From NCBI RefSeq assembly GCF_032854445.1, contig NC_088295.1:71018028-71082027 (forward strand): a DNA stretch of 64,000 nucleotides, read 5' to 3'. This stretch comes from Liolophura sinensis (lineage: Eukaryota; Mollusca; Polyplacophora; Chitonida; Chitonidae). Under the pieces are notes generated by a model. It was not told the origin of the DNA. It worked only from the letters and a program-made list of their open reading frames with translations, and made no database searches. Shown in pieces: positions 1 to 15,000 of the stretch. The stretch's first letter is position 1, and each line of letters begins with the position of its first letter. Made by a program: the position numbers and the translations under genes.

Positions 1-3000
1 GCAATGCGATTTAAGGGACTAAACTACCTGGGGAACTCTCTGGATGTGGAAATAAAACAGTACTCAGTTCAGGTGATTTGTAGACTTGAGTCCAGAAAAC
101 ACCCTCTGATGCTGGAAAGTTTGGAGTCAGGTGTGCGTTATCATCTCAAACAAGGTAGGCCTAACTATAGTACAGATGTTCAGTCAACAGTTTAGTTGTT
201 CTGTCAAATCATTGTGCAAGTAGAGCAGGAAGGAAACATTAGCATGTCAAAGTGGAATCACTTGAACTAGATGTGACTGTATGAGGATAAGAAATATCAT
301 ACAAACTGTTGTAAAGTACCTGCCACTGGATAGTATTACCACAAAAAGTACATGTACATGTGTCAACTCTGGTTGTAGACTCTACATCTTTCTTGTTGCA
401 TGTTTATATTTATTGCATTTACACCTGTTGTTAACATTTGTGTATTCATAACATTTGTGCCAGTCAGTAAAGTCTGTCAGTTTATTGCAGATTAAACTGT
501 ATGACTTGTTACATTCAAGAGGATGTGTTAAAAACTTTCTACATGTATGTTTCAGACAAAGAATTAACATTTGGAAGAGAGCCTTTCACAGTTCGTGCTG
601 TTGATGTCACTGATTGTCCACTGCCAGAAGGTATGTTTATACCATACGCTGTCGATCTTTTTGTGGTTATTTATCCATACAGCAATTTCCCAAAACACAA
701 TTAGAGAATTAAATTACAAAATAGATGAAATGCCATGAAAAATTCTTGTTCTCCAGATGTTTCTAACAAATCCTTGTATAATGGCTATCTTCCAAATCCA
801 ACATACATACTCATGTACTTACATCTCTCTGTACTGTAAGGTGGCTCTTGCCCTGAGATCATCTGGAGGAAGACCCCTACAATGGTTCCCAAGCCCAAGT
901 ACAAGACAGTGGTTGTACGTCAGACAGGGGGTAACCGCTGCTTTGATCAGTCAGACTGTAAGAGTATTGTTGATCACAACCAGGTAGGACTTCTGATGGC
1001 ATACATGGAACTTTGGCACATCTGTGTGTAATATGTGTAGATATGTGATGTAGTACAAAGTTCTACCCCAGCTAAATGTTTCAGTTTCACACACCACAGA
1101 AAATACCTTGCGTTTTTAACCTTACTGTCGATGGCGAAGAAAAAAAATTCCTCATTCCGAATTTCATGGATTTGTCCTTGGCAGAAGGATGAGCTATGCA
1201 CAAAATTTAATCCAAATCCCTGCATAGCTTTTGCCATTAACTTGCTGACAGGCAAATTTGCTGACTCAGCAAAAAAAGTGCCCTCTTTTGGTAGTGGTAA
1301 TAAGCAAATGTGCATAATGTACACGAAGGGTTCAACTACATGTACCTGTGGGACATGAAAGTACGGGAATAATATAACCTACTACAGATGTGTCAAGAAT
1401 ATAGTTGGTGTTACTTTTTGTTGTTAATGATTTAAATGTGGTAAACAGTATTGTTTCAAAACATCCTGACTATGTACTATGGAGTTGTCAGACTTCATTT
1501 TTATGCCTTGTACTTGTGTCCAGATTGCTAACTTTTGCTGTCATTTTTGTGTTAGTTTAATTTGCTATTGTTCTCTCCAGACTTATGCAGGGTTTCACTT
1601 CTTGGTGGGGGATGATGGTAGGGTGTATGGAGGGGAGGGCTGGGACATTCCTACAGATGAAGCTTTGAGTGAGTATCTCAGATGTTCCAGCCACATGTAC
1701 ATGTATATGTAACCATAGCTAAGTTTGACCTCTTCGCTTGTTTGTTATTACCAAGTAATACTTATGGCTATATTCAAGTAAGAGTTCATTGACCAAACAA
1801 TTGACAGAATAAGATTTTTGACAAGTTATGCATTGTGGAATTTGGCCACTGCCAAGTTTCTATTCATTTTACTGCTGTAACATACATTCACCAACATGAA
1901 ATAACAGATGTGGTAATGAGAAAATTCTGAAATAAAACAGTCTTGTGTTTTGAGTGCCGATAATAAGGGATAATCCATCTAAATAAGGCCTCCGCTCCAT
2001 GCAGTAATCCACAGCATCGCCAGTAATCACCCAGTTTATAGGAACACGGCATGATGTCGTCTACGAACTCAACGATATACTTACCACTTACAAATCAGAA
2101 AATATATACAAGCTTTCATATCCACAAAACTTTTACTAAAAATGTACAACAGTTTCCGAGACAAACATTTGGAATTCATCTGACATTAACTGCCACCTTT
2201 GTCTTTGGCGATCCTTAAAATGCCAAAAGTTTTGATGAATATTGGATTTATTAATTACGTGAAACTGTAAAGCACAGATTATTAGTTTGGTAAATACAAA
2301 GATGGTTCGGATATTGTCCTATTTGGAAGAGTTCTCACCTTCAAACACATCCCCTATATGTACAACAGAATGGGTACGGAAAGGCCGTTAGTCTACTGAC
2401 GATAGACCAGCAATAGCTGATATCTATAAATTGTTATTCACTGTTATTTTTATCATCAATCCAGATCAAAGAGTAATTTACCGTATAGATTTTTGGAATG
2501 AGAAAACCAACAACAGAAATGTTCAAAGAGAAAATCTCTATTAAACGTTGTGAAAGTTATTAAAACAATCTTGTGTGTACATGCTCTGCATTCACCAACA
2601 TACAAGTAATGGGTATACAGTGTAGTAATAAGAAAAATCTGAAAAAAAGTCTTGTTTTGATTAATTATAATGAGGGATAATCCATCTAAATAAGGCTTCC
2701 ACTCCATTCAGTAATTCAGAGTCGCCAGTAATCCCCCCAGTTTATAGGAACACGGCATGATGTCGTCTCTGAACTCAACGATATACTTACCACTTACAAA
2801 AAAAAAAATATACACAAGCATTTCATATCCACAAAACTTTTACTAAACATGTGCAACAGTTACCGAGACAGACGTTTGGAAAGGCCGTTAATCCACCGGC
2901 GATAGAACGGCGATAGACCTGTGGATAGATAGCATGTTAGGCTTACATGGTGTGCTCCAAGGGACTATGTTGGTGTCTCAGACCACCCCCCACCTCCCCA

Positions 3001-6000
3001 CCCCATGGCAGTAAACAGTCCCGGTGATTAGGCTGGCGGGGGTGGGGGAAAACGCGATAACAACGCGAGAGAAAGCCGCGAAACAGTCTAGAGACACCCG
3101 ATAGATAGGCGGTAGAAAACCCGATAACTTTCCGTTTTGATGTGGGCTGTACTGTACGGTAGATATGATTTGCATGATTACTGTTGTAAGTATCACATCT
3201 TTCTTGTGCACACAAATAAATCATAGGAATAAGACGTTCTTTAAGATGTGCCTTAATTATGTTAGCTCTGGTCTGTTACAGAAATTGGTTTTATTGGAGA
3301 GTTCACTTGTAAGAAACCATCACAGTTGGCCATTGCTGCAGCGAAACAACTTATCAAGTGTAAAGTTGAGATGTAAGTGTTATTGCTGCACCCAAGGAGT
3401 CACCTACAAATGTAAATTGCAATGAATGGAATTCTGTACATGTACATAACAAAATGAAAAAAAAATAGTATATTCTGTAAAACGTATTTAAGTGCTTACT
3501 GTAATTACCTCAATGTCTTGTGCTCACAAGATGTGGAAGGTATAACGGAAAGCTGTTCAATGTACTCAATTATCATGTCTTGTGCTCACAAGATGTGGAA
3601 GGTATAACGGAAAGCTGTTCATTGTACTCAATTATCATGTCTTGTGCTCACAAGATGTGGAAGGTATAACGGAAAGCTGTTCAATGTACTCAATTATCAT
3701 GTCTTGTGCTCACAAGATGTGGAAGGTATAACGGAAAGCTGTTCAATGTACTCAATTATCATGTCTTGTGCACACAAGATGTGGAAAGTATAAGGGCAAG
3801 CTGTTCAATGTACTCAATTATCATGTCTTGTGCACCCAGGGGTACTATGCTGGAATATGACCATGGATTGTTAACTCTACTCTATAAATGTAGATTATTA
3901 TGTCTTGTGGGCACAAGAAATATGTTGGAGTATGATCAAAGCTGTTAAATGTGCTAAATGATAGTGTATTGTGCTGACAGGGGTATGTTGGAGTATGACT
4001 ACAAGCTGTTAACCCTACGTCAGACCAAAGACCCTGATTGTCAGACTGCTTACTGCCCGGGGGACAGACTGGACTGCGTCCTTATCACCTGGAAGGCCTG
4101 GGTATGAAACCATTATGACAACATTGTGTGTAGTCTTACTGCTTTATCTGAATTATTTGATATATATGCAGCAGTGTGAATCTTTGATTGGATAATTGAC
4201 TATCCAAAGATAATTTATAGATTTTTTAAGTTGCTTTATAGGCATCATATATTATATATCTTAATCCTAACATATACCCATGATGTATTAACTGACAGGC
4301 CATGATTGATAAGTATGTAATATTTTTATTTTTTGATTGTCTCTTACAATACAACCTGAACACTGGCGCAGTTACAACCTACTTGTTGCTGTCTAGTGAT
4401 TGAGGCCAGTTACGGTTCAGTTCAGTTCAGTTCAGGTTAAAGCTGTTCTTCTCAAACTGCTTATATGTGGAGAGTGATGAATTATGAAATAAAACCATGA
4501 ACTTCGAAAAGTCCCTCTCACTTTTGAGGAATGCCTGGAGAATTAACATTTCTGGAAAGCAGGAAAAGAGAACTACGTGAAAACCCAGTAAAGGCATGAA
4601 TTTTCAGAAACTATAATGTGGGCTTCAAAGACAACACGCTGTCCTGTCGATAAATTAACCTGTCAATTCCATGTTACTGGTGAGCCAATCATGTTGTATG
4701 TCACAGTGTTGAGTGTTGGGATAGTAAAGGTGAAATCAAGCTAACTAAGAAAGCTACTAATACCTTTTCAGTGTTTGGGTTGTAAGGTCATACTAAAGAT
4801 TTTTCCCTTATAATGCTGTAGAAGTCAGTTTTATGAGTGGAGGAAACCAATGTCCTTTGGCAAGTTATTAATGAACTTTCCGAAATGTAACATACAGATT
4901 TGAATTGTGCACCATTTTGGTGGAAAACAAGCCGTCTTTAATAGACTGCACGAGTGGGCCACATGAGTTTAAACGGGCTTGATGAATTCAAATTGGCCTT
5001 ATAAGTTTAAGTGGGCCCCATGAGTTCAAACGGGTCCCATGAGTTCAAACAGGCCCCATGAGTTCAAATGGGTATCCTGTGTGTCCAAGCAATATGGACA
5101 AATTTTATTATAGTCACATGTGTATTTGTTTCTGCCTGTAAACATTATAGTACTTTCATGCTGCTTAAATTTGGTATAAACTTTCTGTGATAAAGCGAGA
5201 ATTACGAGTGAGATGAATTGTTGATTTTTCTGAACAGGACAAGGAGCAAGTAGGAGGAAAGTTCCAGGCACCCAAATGTCATGGATCGTGTTTCCTGCCA
5301 GACCCCACTGCATCCTCCCACAGTAGTCAATACACAGATATCAGTGACCAACCTACACTTTTCCAAACCGAACAGTAAGTTATCACAGAGGTACACAGAT
5401 ATCATTGATTTGTCTACCGTCTTCCAGACCAAACAGTAAGTTAGTTGTACACAGATATCATTGATTTTGTCGACCATCTTCAAGACCAAACAGTAAGTTA
5501 CCTGTAAACAGATATCATTGATTTGTCGACCATCTTCAAGACCAAACAGTAAGTTACCTGTAAACAGATATCATTGATTTGTCTACCATCTTCTAGACCA
5601 AACTGTAAGTTAGCTGTACACGGATATCATTGATTTGTCAACTGTCTTCCAGACAAAACAGTAAGTTACACTGTACCTGTAAACAGGTATCATTGATTTG
5701 TCTACCATCTTCTAGACCAAACAGTAAGTTAGCTGTACACAGATATCATTGATTTGTTTACCGTCTTCCAGACCAAACAGTAAGTTAGCTGTACACGGAT
5801 ATCATTGATTTGTCAACTGTCTTCCAGACAAAACAGTAAGTTACACTGTACCTGTAAACAGGTATCATTGATTTGTCGAACATCTTCAAGACCAAACAGT
5901 AAGTTACCTGTAAACAGATATCATTGATTTGTCTACCGTCTTTCAGACCAAAGAGTAAGTTAGCTGTACACAGATATCATTGATTTGTCTACTGTCTTCC

Positions 6001-9000
6001 AGACCAAACAGTAAGTTAGCTGTACACAGATATCTTTGATTTGTCTACCGTCTTCCAGACCAAACAGTAAGTTAGCTGTACACAGATATCAGTGATATGC
6101 CTACGCTCTTCCAGGCCAGACAGTAAGCTAACTGTACACAGATATCAGTGATATGCCTACGCTCTTCCAGGCCAGAGAGTAAGCTAGCTGTACACACATA
6201 TCAGTGATATGCCTACGCTCTTCCAGGCCAGAGAGTAAGCTAGCTGTACACAGATATCAGTAATATGCCTACACTCTTCCAGGCCAGAGAGTAAGCTAGC
6301 TGTACACAGATATCAGTGATATGCCTACGCTCTTCCAGGCCAGACAGTAAGCTAGCTGTACACAGATATCAGTGATATGCCTACACTCTTCCAGGCCAGA
6401 GAGTAAGCTAGCTGTACACAGATATCAGTGATGTGCCTACGCTCTTCCAGGCCAGAGAGTAAGCTAGCTGTACACAGATATCAGTGATATGCCTACGCTC
6501 TTCCAGGCCAGAGAGTAAGCTAGCTGTACACAGATATCAGTAATATGCCTACACTCTTCCAGGCCAGAGAGTAAGCTAGCTGTACACAAATATCAGTGAT
6601 GTGCCTACGCTCTTCCAGGCCAGAGAGTAAGCTAGCTGTACACAGATATCAGTGATATGCCTATACTCTTCTAGGGCAGACAGTAAGCTAGCTGTACACA
6701 GATATCAGTGGTTTGCCTACACCCTTCCAAACCTATAGTAAGTTAACTGTACACTAGTCTGACATCAGCGATCTGCCTAACAGTTAAGTTAGCTGTATAC
6801 AGATATTGGTGATCTGCCTAAGAACAATATCCAGGTGTTAAATATTTCATTTCAGTGTATAAACACAGTGTATACTATCAGTTTTATTGTTTTGCAGACT
6901 CCCAGTGGACAGTAAAACTGGGAAGATTGACTTCAGCTATATGGCCTCTGTTTCAAACGGTCACCTAGCCACTGTGGTGTTCAGTGATACCATCTATGTC
7001 AATGGTCTTTACAATGAACATATGGGTAATTCTGTTTATGCATGTACTTGTAACTGTTAAGAAAATACACTTGAAGCATCATACAACTGTAATCATTAAC
7101 TTTTAATTCTATTCTTTATTATTTGCATTGGAACTACATGTACTCTATGTGTCCATGTATCTTATTAATGCACATAGTTTTTTTGGAGAAAAATAAACGG
7201 ACTTAAAATGTAGGCATCTTCTACCCTTGTCCTGTTCCTTTTCCAGACCATTAGGAGAAACTTATCCTTTACGAATCATGTGATCTTTCTGAAGACTCAG
7301 CTATTGTTGACATTACTGCATATTGTCAGTGTATGAAACCTTGACATTTAGGTTGGAGTCACCGCGCTCGTATCCCATCACCGAATGCTGTCAGAGTTGA
7401 CAGGATTGTGGAGGAAAACCCTGACAGGGTGAAGCGATTATTTACCCTTGATGTGGAGAAAGGTATGGGAAATGTTACTTTATGTTTAGCAGGGTGAAAT
7501 GTTACAGCTTTGCTTTGTCCCCAAATCAAGTGACAGAGTTTGGTATGTTCTGTGGTAAAATAACTCCAGAATGTTTGTACTGGATTGAGGTGGAGCTGAG
7601 GTCAAAACAAAAGTAATGTTACAGGTGTAAATATGCCAAAGACAAAAACCATTTCAGTGTTACGATGTGTAAAAGTGTGTTTTTTTTAATGTATTTTTTG
7701 CAATCACAAGTATTCATCATTTTCATTGGCTCTAAAAATCCTCTTGTTTTATGTTGCAGCTGTGTTTATGGAAACAATTGAGACCCCAAACCTGCTGGTT
7801 GTTGATCGTATCTACGCTCACCAGACGTTCACCCGTGTACTCATCACAGAGATAACAGTTACCAGAAAACCTTCAGCCAAAGGAAGCTTCATGCTCAAAC
7901 TTACCGGTAACCAAGGAAACGCCTCCATCGACTTGGAAATGCTGGAAGAAAGAAGCTACAATGGAAATGATGACAGCATTTTGTGAGTATTTACTCCTCT
8001 TTTCCTTGTTAGTTCTCAGACTTGATTGTGAAATGTCGAAATGTCAAAGTTCATCACACACTCTAGCAGTCAGTAACCATCAGATTTATTTCAAAATCCA
8101 TTCAGGATAATTTAATCTTCCTTTTTCTTTCTTGAGTACGCGTAGAACACTGATGAAATAAATAAATCAAAACTGATACTTAATACAACATGGATTCCTC
8201 AGGTCCATTAAAAAAAAGATTTTTAAGACTTTTATTGAAAAAAATTTCATTTTGGAATAAACCCTTGAAAGTACTTGTTAATATCATATTATACTATATT
8301 CAGAATGGACCGATATTAAAGTAAGCTGCCCAAATAGTATGTTATTAATTTTTTCTGAACGTTTTTTACTTAAATTGAATTGAATTTTGGGAACTCCTGA
8401 TTTTGGCATTAAACAACAATGAAAGGAGTAATTTGTCTGTGAAAGTGCTAGAAAACATGGGATGATAGTTCCCTGAAAGTCATTTTTTTATGGGTGGGAA
8501 CCCTGGACTACATTATATCAGGGCTGTGGATTAAGTATGCATGAACTTGTCTTGGTTATGATTCCTGTGAGAGATCGTATTCATAAGTATTTGGTTTTGT
8601 TTAATAAGGTTTAAGCACGCGAGGACATTGGTGCCTGAGATCAGGAATATGTCTACATCTGATGTGTACATGGTTTACACCATCACACCCCAGGAGTTGG
8701 TACTGACAGAAAACGAGAATACTAAGACCCTCTTCATCCTTACTTCTGTGGGTATGGATATCTCCAAAGTCACAGAAAACTTTGACAGTGTGGAAGGAAT
8801 GGTCGCTGCTAGTCCTAAATCAATCTATGAGACCCATGTTCTTGCCTGGAGAGAAAAGTGGAAGAGAGGTCACATTGAGATTGATGGCAATCTGAAGTTG
8901 TCTAAGCTGGTGTATGGCTGTTTTTATTATTTGTTGAGTTTCCTGCCCTCCACACAACCCTTCAGTCCTAGTCAACCATTTAATGGTCTCAGTCCCGGCG

Positions 9001-12000
9001 GCCTGGCAAATGGTGCCAACTGGACAGACTATCAGGGTCACGTGTTCTGGGACATGGAGACCTGGATGTATCCCACAATGCTCATGTTCCACCCAGAACT
9101 TGCCAAGGAGATGCTGTCGTACAGGATTCGAGGAATGAAGTATGCATATGACCGAGCTCGAAGCGGTGGATATGAGGGCTTGAGATTTCCATGGGAAGCA
9201 GCTCAGACTGGAATTGAGGTGACACCAGATATTTGCGTGCCCTGTCGGGAAAACCAACTTCACATCACGGGAGATATCGCCATGGCAGCCAAACAGTTCA
9301 TGAGTGTCACTAAAGATCTTCACTGGCTTAAGTCTGAGAAAGGATACACACTTATCAAAGACATTGCTAGATTCTGGAAGTCTAGACCCACATGGAACGA
9401 GGCAAAACAGGAGTATGAAATTAAAGGTATGAAAATTGTTATGACTGTGTGTAATCACCTCATGATAGGATGCTGTGATCCATAGACAGAGATCTTATAA
9501 ACATCTTTAAATGTTTATAACCTAAAAAGTCAAGAGCATATATCATACAGAAATATCATGTCATACAGTAACAGGAATATCATGTCATAAGGTGACAGGA
9601 ATATTATGTCATACTGAAACAGGAATATCTCATATGGTAAGAGGAATATCATGTCATATGCTAACAGGAAAATCATGTCATACAGTGACAGGAATATCAT
9701 GTCATATGCTAACAGGAATATCATGTGATAGGGTGACAGGAATATCATGTCATACTGAAACAGGAATATCTCATATGGTAAGAGGAATATCATGGCATAC
9801 ATTAACAAGATTATCATGTCATATGGTGACAGGAATATCATGTCATACTGAAACAGGAATATCATGTCATACTGTAATAGGAATATCATGTCGTACTGTA
9901 ACAAGAATATCATGTCATACAGTAACAGGAATACCATGTCATATGGTAACAGGAATATCATGTCATACAGTGACAGGAATATAATGTCATACAGTCACAG
10001 GAATATCATGTCACACAATCACAAGAATATCATGTCATACAGTAAAAGGTATATCTTGTTATACAGTAATAGTAATGTTGAGTACTACATTATCAGTTTG
10101 AAATGACACCTTGGATCTAATCTGGATTGACCTGTGTTCTTTTATGGACACCTTGGCACCATATGTTAACAGTTTGCCTCGAAATCATCATTCTAAAGGC
10201 AGAAATGAACAATAGACGACACGGCTAGTGGTTGATTTACGTGTACTTTATGCAGGAACAAGTCCTCACAAATGCAGTAATATTTGCCAACAGGATGTAA
10301 TGCCATGTACATGTATCTTATCCAGCAGAAACATTTATATAGATATATGTATTCACTGTGTGGTAAATATGTAATTCGTGCATGTGTATGTTTGTCTTAC
10401 AGGAGTGATGCCCCCTGATGAGCATGCTCAGAATGTGAGTAACTCTGTCTACACCAATGTCCAGGCTCAGCTCAGCATTTACTATGCCCGTTACATGGCC
10501 TGTATCAACAATCTCAATGCCAGGACAGAGGTGACGGATGACTGGCTACATGTAGCTGACAATTTACATATTCCTTTTGACGAGACGCGAATGTTTCACC
10601 CAGAGTATGAGGGATATGTGGAAGGCTCAGGTAAAACTTGTACATGGCAGTACCTGCAATGATGTATTCTTTCAGTTGCTACACATGTATATATCTTTTT
10701 TGTCATATTTAATGGCAGTTTAGACAATTTTCTTCATCTTCATAATTTTACTGGAAACAAGAAAAGAAAGCACTTAGGACTGAAAAACTTAAAAATACAA
10801 TGTTTACACAAACTTGGAATAAAAGCTGTAAAGGTGATGTCTCCTCCAAAATGAAAAGTTTACCTCTAATTATGAATTGATAGTAATAGTGATGTGTCAT
10901 TTGTGACATATTTTGGTGAAAACTTCCAGATAATCGTGGCGTGAAACAGGCTGATGTGATACTGTTAGGCTTCCCGTTGATGTACAACGTGAGTGAAGAG
11001 GTACGACGAAACGACCTGCTACACTACGAGCGTGTCACAAATGCCTTTGGGCCGGCCATGACCTGGGGAATGTTTTCTATTGGCTGGTTGGAACTTGGTG
11101 ATATAGACAAGGCAGCAGAGTTATTTACCAAAAGTTATGAGCTCTATACCAGAGAACCCTTCAAGGTGAGGATAATATACAGACATACAGTCTTGGTTTG
11201 TTTGTTTCTTGTTTTAAATACATTCTTGCCACAGTATGGCTGCAATATTGCCGCAGTAGCATTAAGCTATAATCATTCATTTCATGGATGTATTTGCAAT
11301 AAATTTTGTTGGAGACCAAGAGAAAAAAATGCCCACATTGTCAGCAGTAAATCTATTGATTGATTATGGTAACAATACATCAGTCAGATGATGGTAGTTT
11401 GTTTGGAACTGTAACATTGTCATTCTAGTTTACAATCACAACTTTACAAGGCATAAAGATAGTTGGCACCACTGAACCATTCATGTGTTTATTGGTGAAA
11501 CCTGAGGCAATGGCACCCAACCCACTTCTGATTGAAGCTCCTGTACGCAACCTCTATGGAAATTGTAACTTGGATGACATGAATTTAAGATTAAAGTATG
11601 TAGAACAGTTTCAACTGGATAACTCTTATTTGATATGACGTTTTGCCGTTGTGGTTGTTGCTTCTGGTAGAAATTAGATCACACAAACCAAAAGCAGAGT
11701 TAACATCTAAGGGTAGTTTTTAAAAGGATTTGTGTTACTGAGTAACTCATTGCAGAAAGTATGTTTTATGATTCATCAATTGGATAAATGTAATTACTAT
11801 GAAATATTGTGTAAACCAAGTGGTTGTTTACCAGATCTGGACAGAGGCTCGCTCTGGTATTGGAGCTGTCAACTTTATCACTGGAATGGGAGGCTTCCTC
11901 CAAGCTGTGTACTTTGGCTATGGTGGGGTTCGTATTTACAATGAACACATGAGCTTTAACCCGCGTCTGCCCCCTATGACATCTGGGTTACGCCTGTTAG

Positions 12001-15000
12001 GGATGAACTACCTGGGGAACAGCCTGGATGTAGTGATACGTCACAACACTGTCAGCATCACGGTCACCCACAGCTCGCAGCTAGAGCCGCTCTATCTCAA
12101 GGTGCTCTCTACACAGGCAGTGTATGATCTGCAGCTGGGTGAGTAGTAATGCCTGCACTCTCAGGCAATTGTTCACCAACTAATTACACTGATACTGTGT
12201 GAAGTGTTGTACAGAAGGCAGATTAGTTTATGAAAAATCGTATAAACTTATATGTAATTTACAGTAAATCAGCCGGATTACAGTACAGCCGGATCCTCGC
12301 CAAATATCCTATACCTATCGTGGCCAGGCAGTCCATCGTGGATCAGGGTCCACGTATTATGGATGGGCCATCTGTTCACGGCTTGGCCATCATACACATA
12401 ACGTGCTACTGCCCATGCTGTTTTGTTACAGACTTTACGGCAAATCCATCCTGTCCTCATGTTTTGATGAGTATTTTTGCCTGCTTGACAATTTCCCGTA
12501 ATATTGGAGTGTATTGTACAAGTGTTTATAGCCTACTACTGGAGACTGTTGTGCACGCATACACCTTGTAAAGATTGGGAACATAGACAAATGATGCTGT
12601 GACGTCATCATTAGCTGCAGTAAATAATCTGCAGACATAAAAGTAATTACATTGTTGAAGAGTTTTCAAGTTAACTCGTCCCAAGAATATACTCATGTAG
12701 CAGTTATGTTGATGCCATAAAATCATGTAAACATAAAATCATATGCATACAGTAGAACATGATCCCACCATGGTGGTGCCATGATACATGCCCATTGTAC
12801 ACGTACAGTGGAACACAGTCCCACCACGGTGGCGCCATGATACATGCCCATCATACACGTACAGTGGAACATGATCCCACATGGCGGTGCCATGATACAT
12901 GCCCATCATATGTGTACAGTGGAACATGATCCCACCGTGGTGGCGCCATGATACATGCCCATCATATGCGTACAGTAGAACATGATCCCACTGTGGTGGC
13001 GCCATGATACATGCCCATCATATGCGTACAGTAGAACATGATCCCACCATGGTGGCGCCATGATACATGCCCATCATACACATACAGTGGAACATGATCC
13101 CACTGTAGCGGTGCCATGATACATGCCCATCATACGCGTACAGTGGAACGTGATCCCACCATGGTGGCGCCATGATACATGCCCATCGTACGCGTACAGT
13201 GGAACATGATCCCACTGTGGCGGTGCCATGATACATGCCCATCATACGCGTACAGTGGAACGTGATCCCACTGTGGCGGTGCCATGATACATGCCCATCA
13301 TACGCGTACAGTGGAACATGATCCCACTGTGGCGGTGCCATGATACATGCCCGTCATACGCATACAATGGAACATGATCCCACCATGGCGGTGCCATGAT
13401 ACATGCCCATCGTACGCGTACAGTGGAACATGATCCCACTGTGGCGGTGCCATGATACATGCCCATCATACACGTACAGTGGAACATGATCCCACCATAT
13501 TGGCACCATGATACATTCCCATCATATGCGTACAGTGGAACATGATCCCACCACGGTTGCGCCATGATACATTCCCATCATATGCGCACAGTGGAACATG
13601 ATCCCACCATGGTGGTGCCATGATACATGCCCATCGTACGCGTACAGTGGAACACGGTCCCACCGTGGTGGTGCCATGATACATGCCCATCATATGTGTA
13701 CAGTAGAACATGATCCCACCATGGTGGCGCCATGATACATGCCCATCATATGCGTACAGTGGAACATGTTCGCACCATGGTGGCGGCATGATAATGCCCA
13801 TCATACGCGTACAGTGGAACATGATCCCACCATGGTGATGCCATGATACATGCCCATCGTACGCGTACAGTGGAACACGATCCCACCATGGTGGCGCCAT
13901 GATACATGCCCATCATATGCGTACAGTGGAACATGATCCCTCCATGGTGGCGCCAGGATACATGCCCATCGTACACGTACAGTGGAACATGATTCCACCA
14001 TGGTGGCGCCATGACACATGCCCATCGTACGCGTACAGTGGAACATGATTCCACCATGGTGGCGCCACGATACATGCCCATCGTACACGTACAGTGGAAC
14101 ATGATCCCTCCATGGTGGCGCCACGATACATGCCCATCGTACACGTACAGTGGAACACAATCCCACCATGGTGGCGCCATGATACATGCCCATCGTACGC
14201 GTACAGTGGAACATGATTCCACCATGGTGGCGCCACGATACATGCCCATCGTACACGTACAGTGGAACATGATTCCACCATGGTGGCGCCACGATACATG
14301 CCCATCGTACACGTACAGTGGAACATGATCCCTCCATGGTGGCGCCACAATACATGCCCATCATACACGTACAGTGGAACATGATTCCACCATGGTGGCG
14401 CCATGACACATGCCCATCGTACGCGTACAGTGGAACACGATGCCACCATGGTGGCGCCACGATACATGCCCATCGTACACGTACAGTGGAACATGATCCC
14501 ACCATGGTGGCGCCACGATGCATGCCCATCGTACGCGTACAGTGGAACATGATTCCACCATGGTGGCGCCATGATACATGCCCATCGTGCGCGTACAGTG
14601 GAACATGATCCCTCCATGGTGGCGCCATGATATATGCCCATCGTACACGTACAGTGGAACATGATCCCTCCATGGTGGTGCCATGATACATGCCCATCGT
14701 ACACGTACAGTGGAACATGATTCCACCATGGTGGCGCCATGACACATGCCCATCGTACGTGTACAATGGAACATGATCCCACCATGGTGGCACCACGATG
14801 CATGCCCATCGTACGCGTACAGTGGAACATGATCCCACTATGGTGGCGCCATGATACATGGCCATCGTACGCGTACAGTGGAACATGATCCCACCACGGT
14901 GGCGCCATGACACATGCCCATCGTACGTGTACAATGGAACATGATCCGACCATGGTGGGCCCACCATACACTGACTGTGGAACCATGATGGGCGTAAGAT

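Larger units (their letters stand above)
841..4101 (+). other. First PGRP domain, zinc site lost
   Basis: Four exons (841-983, 1581-1668, 3282-3372, 3981-4101) give a peptidoglycan recognition domain. Landmarks: [63 protein letters not shown] and YCPGDRL. Amidase PGRPs have His in the VVIHHT strand and His in the GHRQ loop as zinc ligands. Here these are Arg and Leu/Thr, and only the Cys of CPGD remains. The usual Tyr of YNFLIG is also His. The domain probably binds rather than cuts peptidoglycan. Confidence 0.85.

Noticed and set aside
9530-10106. ORFs of 130-143 codons on both strands
   Set aside because: Eight-residue periodic translation of the 24-bp repeat.
11427-11636. Open 210-nt stretch inside a PGGHG intron ([18 protein letters not shown])
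   Set aside because: The flanking exons already join in phase into the conserved PFK-IWTE sequence, so it is not needed; no family match.
12739-14986. Long minus-strand ORFs (up to 388 codons) and shorter plus-strand ones
   Set aside because: They translate the 56-bp minisatellite in several frames with a 56-residue period and lie inside an intron.
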